From JBCBZH01 sp039815415 (lineage in GTDB: Bacteria; Bacteroidota; Rhodothermia; Rhodothermales; Rubricoccaceae), in contig JBCBZH010000107.1 of assembly GCA_039815415.1 (NCBI GenBank), positions 1 to 12,619 of the forward strand: a stretch of 12,619 nucleotides of DNA, written 5' to 3'. Every line of letters begins with the position of its first letter. The stretch's first letter is position 1. Positions 6,050 through 12,619 of the stretch are shown piece by piece. The notes beneath the pieces are model-generated. The model did no database searches and had not been told where the DNA came from. It saw only the letters and a list, made by a program, of their open reading frames with translations. The translations under genes and the position numbers were made by a program.

Positions 6050-8428
6050 ATGCTGAAGAACGTCCTCCTCGTCGCCGTCCGGTCGCTGCGTCGCCAGCCC
6101 GGCTACGCGGCCATCAACGTCGCGGGGCTCGGCCTCGGGCTGGCGTGTTGCTTCCTGATCGTGTTGTTTATCCAGCACGAGCGCTCGTTCGATAGCTATC
6201 ACGCCAACGCCGACAGGGCCTACTTGCTGACGGTCCAGCTGCCTTCGTTCGAAGACACGCGCTTCATCACGCCCGCGGGCCTCGGGCCCATGATGGAGGA
6301 GAGCAGCAGTGGCGTCGAGCACGTGGTGCGGTTCTGGGAGCGTTCCGAAGCGCCGGTTCGCCTCGCCAACGGGGAGATCCAAACGGTGGACCCGATCCTT
6401 CTGGCTGACCCCGGCGTGCTTGACGTGTTCTCGTTCGATTTCCTTCAGGGGGACCCTGCAACGGTGCTCGCAGATCCTGGAGGAGCGGTGGTCACGCAGA
6501 CCGTCGCGACCACCCTATTTGGTGACGCCGACCCAATCGGCCAGGTGGTGGCGATGACTCAGGACAGCCTCACGCTGGCTGTGACCGGCGTAATCGCGGA
6601 CCCGCCCTCCAACACGCACATCAATTTCGGGATGCTGGTGCCGTTCCAGAATCTCGGACGCGTGTTCGGACCCGACGCGCTGACGAGCATGAGCGACTGG
6701 AATCATCTCTCGTACGTCCTCCTTCGCGATGGAGCGAAGCCCGGACCGGTGGAACGGGAGGCGGCCGCGCTCGTCACGCAGGCGCTCGAGTACGGACCGG
6801 ACGAGACAGTGACCGCCCAACTGCGCCCTCTCCCGACACTTCGTTTTGATACGGAGATCGCCAATCAGGAGCTGTTCGGCACGCGAGACCCCCGGGGGCT
6901 CTGGATGTTCGCCGCCGTCGCGCTCCTGATTCTGCTGATCGCCTGCGTCAACTTCACCAACCTAGCGACGGCCCGTGCGACGCAGCGCGCGCAAGAGGTG
7001 GGTGTGCGGAAAAGCCTTGGATCGGGGCGCGGACCGCTGATCGCGCAGTTCCTGGGCGAGTCAATGCTGCTGAGCGTGTTCGCCATCGTCGTCGGATTCG
7101 TCGGCGTGGCCGTTGCGCTCCCCGTGTTCAACGACGCTCTCGGGGGGACGACCGCGCTCGGGCTCGCCCAGCCGGGGACGCTCGCAGCGCTGGGCGCCAT
7201 CGGGCTGGTGGCCGGGTTGCTGGCGGGCAGCTACCCCGCGTTCTACCTCACTCGGTTCTCCCCGTCGCGGGTGCTCAAGGGCGACCTGAGCGCGAGGGGA
7301 GGGGCCCCAGCGCTCCGCAACGGACTCGTCGTGTTCCAGTTCGCCGTCTCCGCGTTTCTGCTCGTCGCCACGCTGACGGTGATGCGCCAGCTCGACTACA
7401 TGCAGAGCCAAGACCTCGGGTTTGCGCAGGAACAGGTGATTTCGTTTTCTGCCCCGCCCGAAATGATGGAGGGGATCGATGCCTTCAAGCAGTCGGTGAC
7501 CTCAGACCCCTCGGTGGTTGCGGCGGCGCTCTCGAATGGCCTTCCGGCGTCGGTGAACAGCGCAAGCAACTTCATCTGGCCAGGCGCCGACGCGCAGGAC
7601 GAGTCCTCCCAGATGTCCCAGTTCCTGGCAACCGACCCCGACTACCTCGAGGCGGTGGGCCTCGAACTGGCGGAGGGGCGCTGGTTCCGCGACTCCGAGG
7701 CGGATGCGCACAACGCCTACGTGCTGAACGAGACGGCGGTGCGCGAGATGGGCATCCAGAATCCCGTGGGCCACGCGTTTCGGGCCTGGGACCACGAGGC
7801 TGGAGAGATCATCGGTGTGGTGAAGGACTTCCACTTTACGTCGCTCCAAGATGCCATCGAGCCCCTCGTAATGACGTACCGCCCCGACTGGATGGGCGTG
7901 GTCTCAATCCGTCTCGCGTCGGGTGAGGTGAGCAGCGGCCTGGCGCATGTGCAGCGTTCGTATGAGGCGGCTGCACCTGGCTATGCCTTCGACTACCATT
8001 TCATAGACGAAGACTTCGAGGCGCAGTACCGTCAGGAGGCGCGGTTGAGCACGCTGCTTGGCTTCTTTGCCGGTGTCGCTGTGTTCATCGCCTGCCTCGG
8101 CATTTTCGGACTGGCAGCTCTAGCCGCGCAGTACCGCCGCAAGGAGATCGGAGTCCGCAAGGTGCTCGGGGCGTCCGTTCAGAATCTGACCGTCATGCTC
8201 ACGGGGGACTATCTGAAGCTTGTCGCCATAGCCTTTCTGGTCGCCAGCCCGTTGGCCTACCTCGCTATGTGTCGCTGGCTCGAAGGCTTCGCGTACGCCG
8301 TGGGACTTGGCCCAGGTGTGTTCGTGCTGGCTGGAGGTGTGGTGCTATTCATCGCGCTGGCGACTGTCAGCTCGCAGGCGCTCCGCGCGGCGACGGCGGA
8401 CCCCATTCGCGCTCTCCGTGCCGAGTAA
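6050..8428 (+). CDS. ABC transporter permease, MacB/FtsX double-domain family (gene 4; complete, 792 aa; sister of gene 6)
   Basis: This is a complete double-FtsX permease. TM1 is at about 22-44 (GLGLACCFLIVLFIQ), followed by ERSFDSYHANADRAY. Outer domain 1 spans about 46-280 with VTGVIADPPSNTHINF. TM2 is at about 285-306, the coupling loop is QEVGVRKSLGSGR, TM3 is at about 337-358 and TM4 at about 377-398 ending in GSYPAF. TM5 is at about 423-446. Outer domain 2 spans about 450-660 with AEGRWFRDSEAD and GEIIGVVKDFHFTSLQ. TM6 is at about 666-690, then loop RKEIGVRKVLGA, TM7 at about 720-742 and TM8 at about 755-777. The tail is TADPIRALRAE. It shares with gene 6 the opening RRQPGYAAINV, the ERSFD..HAN segment, ACVNFTNLATARATQRA, the FNDALGG loop and the RWFRDSEAD segment, so the two are sister copies. 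No ATP-binding motif; substrate unknown. The ATG at 6050 is fixed by alignment with gene 6. Confidence 0.95.
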   Translation: MLKNVLLVAVRSLRRQPGYAAINVAGLGLGLACCFLIVLFIQHERSFDSYHANADRAYLLTVQLPSFEDTRFITPAGLGPMMEESSSGVEHVVRFWERSEAPVRLANGEIQTVDPILLADPGVLDVFSFDFLQGDPATVLADPGGAVVTQTVATTLFGDADPIGQVVAMTQDSLTLAVTGVIADPPSNTHINFGMLVPFQNLGRVFGPDALTSMSDWNHLSYVLLRDGAKPGPVEREAAALVTQALEYGPDETVTAQLRPLPTLRFDTEIANQELFGTRDPRGLWMFAAVALLILLIACVNFTNLATARATQRAQEVGVRKSLGSGRGPLIAQFLGESMLLSVFAIVVGFVGVAVALPVFNDALGGTTALGLAQPGTLAALGAIGLVAGLLAGSYPAFYLTRFSPSRVLKGDLSARGGAPALRNGLVVFQFAVSAFLLVATLTVMRQLDYMQSQDLGFAQEQVISFSAPPEMMEGIDAFKQSVTSDPSVVAAALSNGLPASVNSASNFIWPGADAQDESSQMSQFLATDPDYLEAVGLELAEGRWFRDSEADAHNAYVLNETAVREMGIQNPVGHAFRAWDHEAGEIIGVVKDFHFTSLQDAIEPLVMTYRPDWMGVVSIRLASGEVSSGLAHVQRSYEAAAPGYAFDYHFIDEDFEAQYRQEARLSTLLGFFAGVAVFIACLGIFGLAALAAQYRRKEIGVRKVLGASVQNLTVMLTGDYLKLVAIAFLVASPLAYLAMCRWLEGFAYAVGLGPGVFVLAGGVVLFIALATVSSQALRAATADPIRALRAE
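6087..6120 (+). repeat. 34-base exact repeat near the 5' end of gene 4 (partner at 10973-11006 in gene 6)
   Basis: The bases encoding most of RRQPGYAAIN are identical, including third positions, to 10973-11006 in gene 6. Flanking sequence diverges at synonymous sites. This supports a recent common origin of the two genes or local gene conversion. Confidence 0.75.
8366..8394 (+). repeat. 29-base exact repeat in the gene 4 tail (partner at 3500-3528 in gene 2)
   Basis: This is the second copy of the repeat described at 3500-3528. It encodes the SSQALRAAT segment, and identity breaks off at synonymous differences on both sides. Confidence 0.7.
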
Positions 8429-8467
8429 CCCGATCTCGCCAACTCGTCCCTCCACGCCTCACGCTCC
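8429..8467 (+). repeat. Intergenic linker 4 (gene 4-gene 5), diverged copy without the hairpin
   Basis: This 39-base linker retains ATCTCGCCAACTCGTCCC, aligning with the TCTCGCCAGCTCG core of the others, but GCCAG has become GCCAA and the CTGGC arm is absent. No comparable stem forms. GATCTC sits near the stop of gene 4 instead of next to the ATG of gene 5. No Shine-Dalgarno motif or promoter is seen. Confidence 0.55.
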
Positions 8468-10897
8468 ATGCTGAAGACAACGCTCAAGATCGCGGTTCGC
8501 AACGTCCTGCGACAGAAAGGCTTTGCAATGCTCAATCTGACGGGGCTCGTGGTGGGGATCGCATGCTGCTTGCTGATCGGCGTGTATCTGCAGCATCAGC
8601 TGAGCTACGACGCGTTCCACGACAACGCGGATCGGGCCTACCGGCTCATCTATGCGCAGCAGCAGGGGGAGGCGTCGCTGGCGCCCACACCAGACGAGTT
8701 CAAGTCGCGTGGCTCAGCGTTCTTCGGTCCACGGCTCGAAGCTGAGTTTCCTGAGGTCGAACACGTGGTGCGGTTCTCCGGACGCCATGAGCTTCTGCTA
8801 GGCCGTGGCGAGACGCGGTTCCAGGAAGAGGCATACCTCTACGCCGATGTCGCGTTCTTCTCGGCGTTCTCCTTTCCGCTTCGAGCTGGCGATCCGGAAA
8901 CGGCTCTCCGAGATCCGGGAGGCATTGTGCTGACTGAGAGTGCGGCTCAGCGCTACTTCGGGAATGCACCTGCTCTCGGGCAAGCCTTACAGATGGGGCC
9001 TGAGCAGCAAGAGATGACGGTCACAGGTGTCATGGCCGATCTGCCGAGCCACACTCACTTCGAGTTCGACCTGCTCATCTCGATGGCGACGTTCGAGCAG
9101 AACTCGCGGGCGGTAGGGCGGAACCACGTCTTCGATAACTGGGGCTACGTCGATTTCTTCACCTACGCAGTACTCAATGAAGGTGCGTCCGCAGAGGCCT
9201 TCGAGGCCAAGCTTCCAGCCTTCGTGAATCGCGAGATCGGAGACGAGCTGGTGGATCCTCCACAGTCGTTCACGATGGCCCTCGAACCGATCACAGAGAT
9301 CTTTCTCGGGCCGGTCTCGGACTATGACTTCGGACCGAAGGGGAATCCGACGAGCCTCCTGGTGTTCGGCTGGATCGGAGTGGGTATTCTGCTCATCGCG
9401 TGCGTCAACTTCATGAACCTCGCCACGGCTCGGGCGGCCAATCGCGCTGCTGAGGTAGGCGTGCGCAAGACAGTCGGCGCGCAGCGCTCCGGGCTGGTAG
9501 TCCAGTTCTTGGCTGAGGCGCTGCTCCTCACGACACTCGCCACGGTGGTTGCGGTTGCGGTGGTTGTTGTCATGCTTCCAGCCTTTGGCGACCTCGCGGG
9601 AGCCGTTCTGTCGGCAGACGCGCTGGTAAGCGTGCCGATGCTGTTGGCTCTAATCGTCGGGACGCTCCTCGTGGCTGGACTAGCGGGCGGGTACCCGGCC
9701 TTTGTGTTGTCGTCGTTTCGACCTGTCGAGGTACTCAAAGGACGCTCTTCAACCTCGCGGCGGAGTGTGGTGCTTCGGAAGGGACTCGTGGTCTTTCAGT
9801 TCACGGCCGCCATCGCGCTGATGGTTGGGACCCTCGTAGTGTGGCAACAGCTAGACTTCCTGCAGAACCGACCGCTGGGGTTCTCCGAAGATCAGCAGCT
9901 CGTGGTCGACTTCGGCAGGGATGCGCGGGTGCAAGAGAGCCGAGAGGCGATTGCTGCCGAGCTGGCGGCATTGCCCGGCGTCCAGCAGGTGTCCGCCACC
10001 CGCTCCATTCCAGGTGGTCACTTCCCCAGCTCGACAACCGAGGTGGAAGGCGTGGATGGAGCCCTGAAGCGGTTTGTCCCTGGGCTGTACGAAGTGGATG
10101 ACCACTTCCTCACGCAACTCGGAATCGAACCCGTCGCGGGTCGACTGTTCAGCGACGCCGTTTCGAGTGATTCCGTGGCTGGTTTGATCCTCAATGAGTC
10201 GGCGGTTCGGGAACTGGGCTATGCACGTCCCGATGATGTGCTGGGCAAGCGGTTTGCACAGTCGGATCTGGCAGGAGAGGTGGTTGGCGTTGTTCGCAAC
10301 TTCAACCACGAGTCGCTGCATCACGACATTGGCCCGCTCTCCTTCCGCGTCTCTGACGAACTCGGCTACTTCGTTTTGCAGGTCGATGCCGACGAGGCCT
10401 CCGGGGTTGTTGAGGCCGTGTCCGAGGCATGGGCGACCCTCGTGCCGCACCGCCCGTTCCTCTACCGCTTCCTCGACGAGTCGTTTGACGCGCAGTACCG
10501 GGCCGAGGCGCAGTTCGCCAGGCTCTTCGCTGTTTGTGCCGGGCTCGCCATCTTCGTGGCATGCCTCGGCCTCTTCGGGTTGGCGGCGTTCGCGGCCCAG
10601 CAACGGACCCGGGAGATCGGCATCCGCAAGGTGCTCGGCGCGATGGTGCCAGGGTTGCTCGGATTGCTCGTCAGGGACTTCCTCGTGCTCGTTGTCCTGG
10701 CCTTCGGACTGGCAACCCCGCTGGTCTGGTGGTGGATGAACCGGTGGCTCGATGGATTCGCATTCCGCATCGACATCGGGCCGGATGTGTTCGTGTGGAC
10801 GGCTGCCGTGACTCTGGTCATCGCGCTGGCGACCGTCAGCTCCCAGGCCCTCCGTGCGGCGACCGCCGACCCCATCCGAGCGCTCCGCGCCGACTAG
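8468..10897 (+). CDS. ABC transporter permease, MacB/FtsX double-domain family (gene 5; complete, 809 aa, longest copy)
   Basis: TM1 is at about 20-42 (GIACCLLIGVYLQ), followed by QLSYDAFHDNADRAYR. Outer domain 1 spans about 45-292 with VTGVMADLPSHTHFEF. FtsX domain 1 has TM2 at about 297-318, loop AEVGVRKTVGAQR, TM3 at about 350-372 and TM4 at about 390-410 ending in GGYPAF. TM5 is at about 438-460. Outer domain 2 spans about 465-680. FtsX domain 2 has TM6 at about 682-706, loop TREIGIRKVLGA, TM7 at about 737-758 and TM8 at about 772-793. The tail is TADPIRALRAD. The outer-domain 2 motif reads GEVVGVVRNFNHESLH, where genes 1-4 have DFH, so both the acidic residue and the histidine are changed. 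The first half has features of gene 2 (SAAQRYFG, FMNLATA). The middle and C-terminal parts share features with gene 3 (FRPV.VLKG, a GYA..DVLGK-like segment). The ATG at 8468 (MLKTTLKIAVRNVLRQ) fits the family start. Substrate unknown. Confidence 0.94.
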   Translation: MLKTTLKIAVRNVLRQKGFAMLNLTGLVVGIACCLLIGVYLQHQLSYDAFHDNADRAYRLIYAQQQGEASLAPTPDEFKSRGSAFFGPRLEAEFPEVEHVVRFSGRHELLLGRGETRFQEEAYLYADVAFFSAFSFPLRAGDPETALRDPGGIVLTESAAQRYFGNAPALGQALQMGPEQQEMTVTGVMADLPSHTHFEFDLLISMATFEQNSRAVGRNHVFDNWGYVDFFTYAVLNEGASAEAFEAKLPAFVNREIGDELVDPPQSFTMALEPITEIFLGPVSDYDFGPKGNPTSLLVFGWIGVGILLIACVNFMNLATARAANRAAEVGVRKTVGAQRSGLVVQFLAEALLLTTLATVVAVAVVVVMLPAFGDLAGAVLSADALVSVPMLLALIVGTLLVAGLAGGYPAFVLSSFRPVEVLKGRSSTSRRSVVLRKGLVVFQFTAAIALMVGTLVVWQQLDFLQNRPLGFSEDQQLVVDFGRDARVQESREAIAAELAALPGVQQVSATRSIPGGHFPSSTTEVEGVDGALKRFVPGLYEVDDHFLTQLGIEPVAGRLFSDAVSSDSVAGLILNESAVRELGYARPDDVLGKRFAQSDLAGEVVGVVRNFNHESLHHDIGPLSFRVSDELGYFVLQVDADEASGVVEAVSEAWATLVPHRPFLYRFLDESFDAQYRAEAQFARLFAVCAGLAIFVACLGLFGLAAFAAQQRTREIGIRKVLGAMVPGLLGLLVRDFLVLVVLAFGLATPLVWWWMNRWLDGFAFRIDIGPDVFVWTAAVTLVIALATVSSQALRAATADPIRALRAD

Positions 10898-10935
10898 CCC
10901 CGTTTCGCCAGCTCGCTGGCATTGCCCACATCGCC
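10898..10935 (+). repeat. Intergenic linker 5 (gene 5-gene 6) with perfect 5-bp hairpin
   Basis: In this 38-base linker, GCCAG (10907-10911) and CTGGC (10916-10920) form a perfect 5-bp stem with the loop shortened to CTCG. The 5' part (CCCCGTTTCGCCAGCTCG) is nearly identical to linker 3. The 3' part is not conserved with the others and ends ATCGCC before the ATG. No U-tract, Shine-Dalgarno motif or promoter is visible. Confidence 0.65.
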
Positions 10936-12619
10936 ATGCTCAGGAACTATCTGCTCGTTGCTTTTCGCGCCTTGCGTCGCCAGCCCGGCTACGCGGCCAT
11001 CAACGTGGGAGGGCTCGGCCTCGGGCTGGCGTGCTGCTTCATGATCGTGCTCTTCATTCAGCACGAGCGCTCGTTCGACATGTACCACGCCAACGGCGAT
11101 CGCGTCTACCGCCTGACGGTCAACGAACGCGATTCCGACAACCTGCGCGCGACGACGCCGGCAGGGCTGGCGCCTCTCGTGGAGGGCAACGTCGTCGGCG
11201 TGGAGCACGCGATTCGCTATGGCAGTCTCGGACAGTCGTACGTCGATGTGGGGGGAGATGCGCCGCGGAGGCTGGATCGGTTCTATCTCACGGACCCTGG
11301 GTTCTTCGAGGCCTTCTCGTTCACCTTTGTCGCGGGCGATCCAGCCACGGCGCTCCTCGAGCCCAACAACCTTGTGGTCACAGAGACGCAGGCGCGGACG
11401 CTCTTCGGGGATGCCGAGGCCGTGGGGCAGGTGGTCTCGTTGTACGACAACCCGTTGACCATCACTGGCGTCATAGAGGATCTGCCCACGAACACGCACT
11501 TGGCGTTCAGTGCCCTCGGTTCGTTTCAGTTCCTCGCCGGGACGAATGGACCAGAGGCTCTGGAGGACTTCAGCAACTGGAACTACCGCACGTATGTGCT
11601 GACTGAGACTGGGGCTAGCGCGGAGAGAGTGTCTCAGGCCGCTACGTCGTTCCTTGCCGAACGCTTCGAGGAACCCGAGACCGTCGCCGACCTCCAGGCT
11701 CTCGCGTCGCTCCGGTTCGATACCCAGATGCCGGACTACAGCATGCCGACGCGGAATCCGCAGGTCCTCTGGGTCTTCGGAGGAATCGCCGCGCTGATCC
11801 TGCTGATCGCCTGTGTCAACTTCACGAACCTGGCGACCGCTCGTGCCACCCAGAGGGCGCGGGAAATCGGCGTCCGAAAGAGCCTCGGCGCCGGGCGTCG
11901 CCAGCTCGTCGTTCAGTTCCTCGGCGAGTCCGTGCTGCTGAGCGTGATTGCGATTGGAGTGGGTGTGCTGGGGGCGGCCATCGGGTTGCCGTTCTTCAAC
12001 GACGCACTGGGAGGCGCCACGGCCATCAATCTGGGACACCCGGCGACCCTTGCAGCTCTCATGGGCATCGGGCTCGTGGCGGGTTTGCTTGCTGGGACGT
12101 ACCCGGCGGTCTACCTGACCCGCTTCGATCCATCGCGTGTGCTGAAGGGAGATTTGACCGCAGCGGGGGGAGCGCCAGCCTTTCGCAAAGGGCTCGTCGT
12201 GGCCCAGTTCGCGATCTCCACCTTTCTGCTGGTTGCCACCCTGACCGTGATGAACCAGCTCCAGTACATGCGAAGCCAGGATCTCGGATTCGCGAAAGAG
12301 CACGTCATCACGTTCAATCCGACGTCGGACATCTGGGCTCAGTTCGACTCGTTCGAGCAGGCACTGCTCGACAACCCGGCCATTGCGAGCGTCGCCTCCG
12401 CGAGTGGTCTGCCAGGGACGGTGGGAATGAGTCGCGGCTTCTACTGGCCGGGCGGAGAGGCCGAAGAGGAGGCGCAGAGTCTCACCACGCTGATCGGCGG
12501 GCCAGACTATCTGGAAACCGTCGGACTGGAGATGGCAGAGGGGCGCTGGTTCCGCGACAGCGAGGCCGATATGGAGAACGCTTACATCCTCAACGAGACG
12601 GCCGTTCGCCCGCGCGAGC
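10936..12619 (+). CDS. ABC transporter permease, MacB/FtsX double-domain family (gene 6; N-terminal 561 aa, 3' end outside window; sister of gene 4)
   Basis: The frame is open from the ATG at 10936 (MLRNYLLVAFRALRRQ) to the right edge with no stop or frameshift. TM1 is at about 22-44 (GLGLACCFMIVLFIQ), followed by ERSFDMYHANGDRVYRLT. Outer domain 1 spans about 46-275 with ITGVIEDLPTNTHLAF. TM2 is at about 279-301, then loop REIGVRKSLGAGR, TM3 at about 332-354, TM4 at about 373-393 ending in GTYPAV, and TM5 at about 418-441. Outer domain 2 is partly visible up to AEGRWFRDSEAD and NETAVR. FtsX domain 2 (about 230 residues by comparison with gene 4) is missing. The last residues read AVRPRE, where gene 4 has AVREMG, so the final bases look odd. 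Signatures throughout match gene 4 better than any other copy. Substrate unknown. Confidence 0.93.
   Translation, partial: MLRNYLLVAFRALRRQPGYAAINVGGLGLGLACCFMIVLFIQHERSFDMYHANGDRVYRLTVNERDSDNLRATTPAGLAPLVEGNVVGVEHAIRYGSLGQSYVDVGGDAPRRLDRFYLTDPGFFEAFSFTFVAGDPATALLEPNNLVVTETQARTLFGDAEAVGQVVSLYDNPLTITGVIEDLPTNTHLAFSALGSFQFLAGTNGPEALEDFSNWNYRTYVLTETGASAERVSQAATSFLAERFEEPETVADLQALASLRFDTQMPDYSMPTRNPQVLWVFGGIAALILLIACVNFTNLATARATQRAREIGVRKSLGAGRRQLVVQFLGESVLLSVIAIGVGVLGAAIGLPFFNDALGGATAINLGHPATLAALMGIGLVAGLLAGTYPAVYLTRFDPSRVLKGDLTAAGGAPAFRKGLVVAQFAISTFLLVATLTVMNQLQYMRSQDLGFAKEHVITFNPTSDIWAQFDSFEQALLDNPAIASVASASGLPGTVGMSRGFYWPGGEAEEEAQSLTTLIGGPDYLETVGLEMAEGRWFRDSEADMENAYILNETAVRPRE
10973..11006 (+). 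repeat. 34-base exact repeat near the 5' end of gene 6 (partner at 6087-6120 in gene 4)
   Basis: This is the second copy of the repeat described at 6087-6120. The identity ends where gene 6 has GTGGGAGGG against GTCGCGGGG in gene 4. Confidence 0.75.

Noticed and set aside
5231..6382. Minus-strand open frame (about 383 codons) spanning the gene 3-gene 4 junction
   Set aside because: Same reasoning: a shadow of GC-rich coding sequence with no recognisable motif.
10894..12303. Long minus-strand open frame (about 469 codons) opposite gene 6
   Set aside because: It is the complement of a clearly conserved permease. Its product is rich in R, H, E, Q and G with no hydrophobic or domain pattern, as expected from GC-rich codon bias. 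Similar frames occur opposite the other genes.
1..12619. Mobile element or phage origin for the array
   Set aside because: No transposase, integrase, direct repeat with target duplication or tRNA edge is visible. The repeated sequence is explained by gene duplication.

Overview
The window is a GC-rich, gene-dense stretch with every gene on the + strand. It consists of one thing: a head-to-tail array of six large ABC-transporter permeases of the MacB/FtsX class. Four are complete (783, 801, 792 and 809 residues). The first has lost its 5' half and the last its 3' third at the window edges. No RNA gene, transposase, CRISPR array, ATPase gene or regulator gene is visible. No gene-free stretch is longer than 42 bases.

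Organism (inference): proteins opening with MLKN-type N-termini, a 'RNLRR..GY...N..GL..G.ACC' first membrane segment, a 'VGVV.DFH' motif and an 'RA..ADP..ALR.D' tail are typical of the double-FtsX permeases abundant in Bacteroidota and Rhodothermota. The high GC content and the absence of a Shine-Dalgarno sequence before any start point to a GC-rich member such as Rhodothermales (for example Rubricoccaceae). Acidobacterial ADOP permeases are of similar size but usually open differently, so they are a weaker alternative.

Layout: gene 1 (2-1177, C-terminal half), gene 2 (1211-3562), gene 3 (3602-6007), gene 4 (6050-8428), gene 5 (8468-10897), gene 6 (10936-12619, cut by the edge). Spacers are 33, 39, 42, 39 and 38 bases. 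They are recognisably copies of one another (core TCGCCAGCTCG), and three can fold a GCCAG/CTGGC-type hairpin. The array therefore grew by duplicating gene plus linker, and it is probably transcribed as one operon.

Working model: each complete protein has about eight membrane helices, arranged as TM1, outer domain 1, TM2-4 (FtsX 1), TM5, outer domain 2, TM6-8 (FtsX 2). Each resembles two MacB permeases fused in tandem and could form a whole permease on its own. An ATPase must come from elsewhere. Relatives (MacB, LolCDE, BceAB, FtsEX) do mechanotransmission for lipoprotein or antimicrobial-peptide export or cell-wall control; the substrate here cannot be read from the sequence. Genes 4 and 6 are close sisters, and genes 3 and 5 share several signatures and similar tails and linkers. 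This suggests that a two-gene unit was duplicated (3-4 and 5-6).
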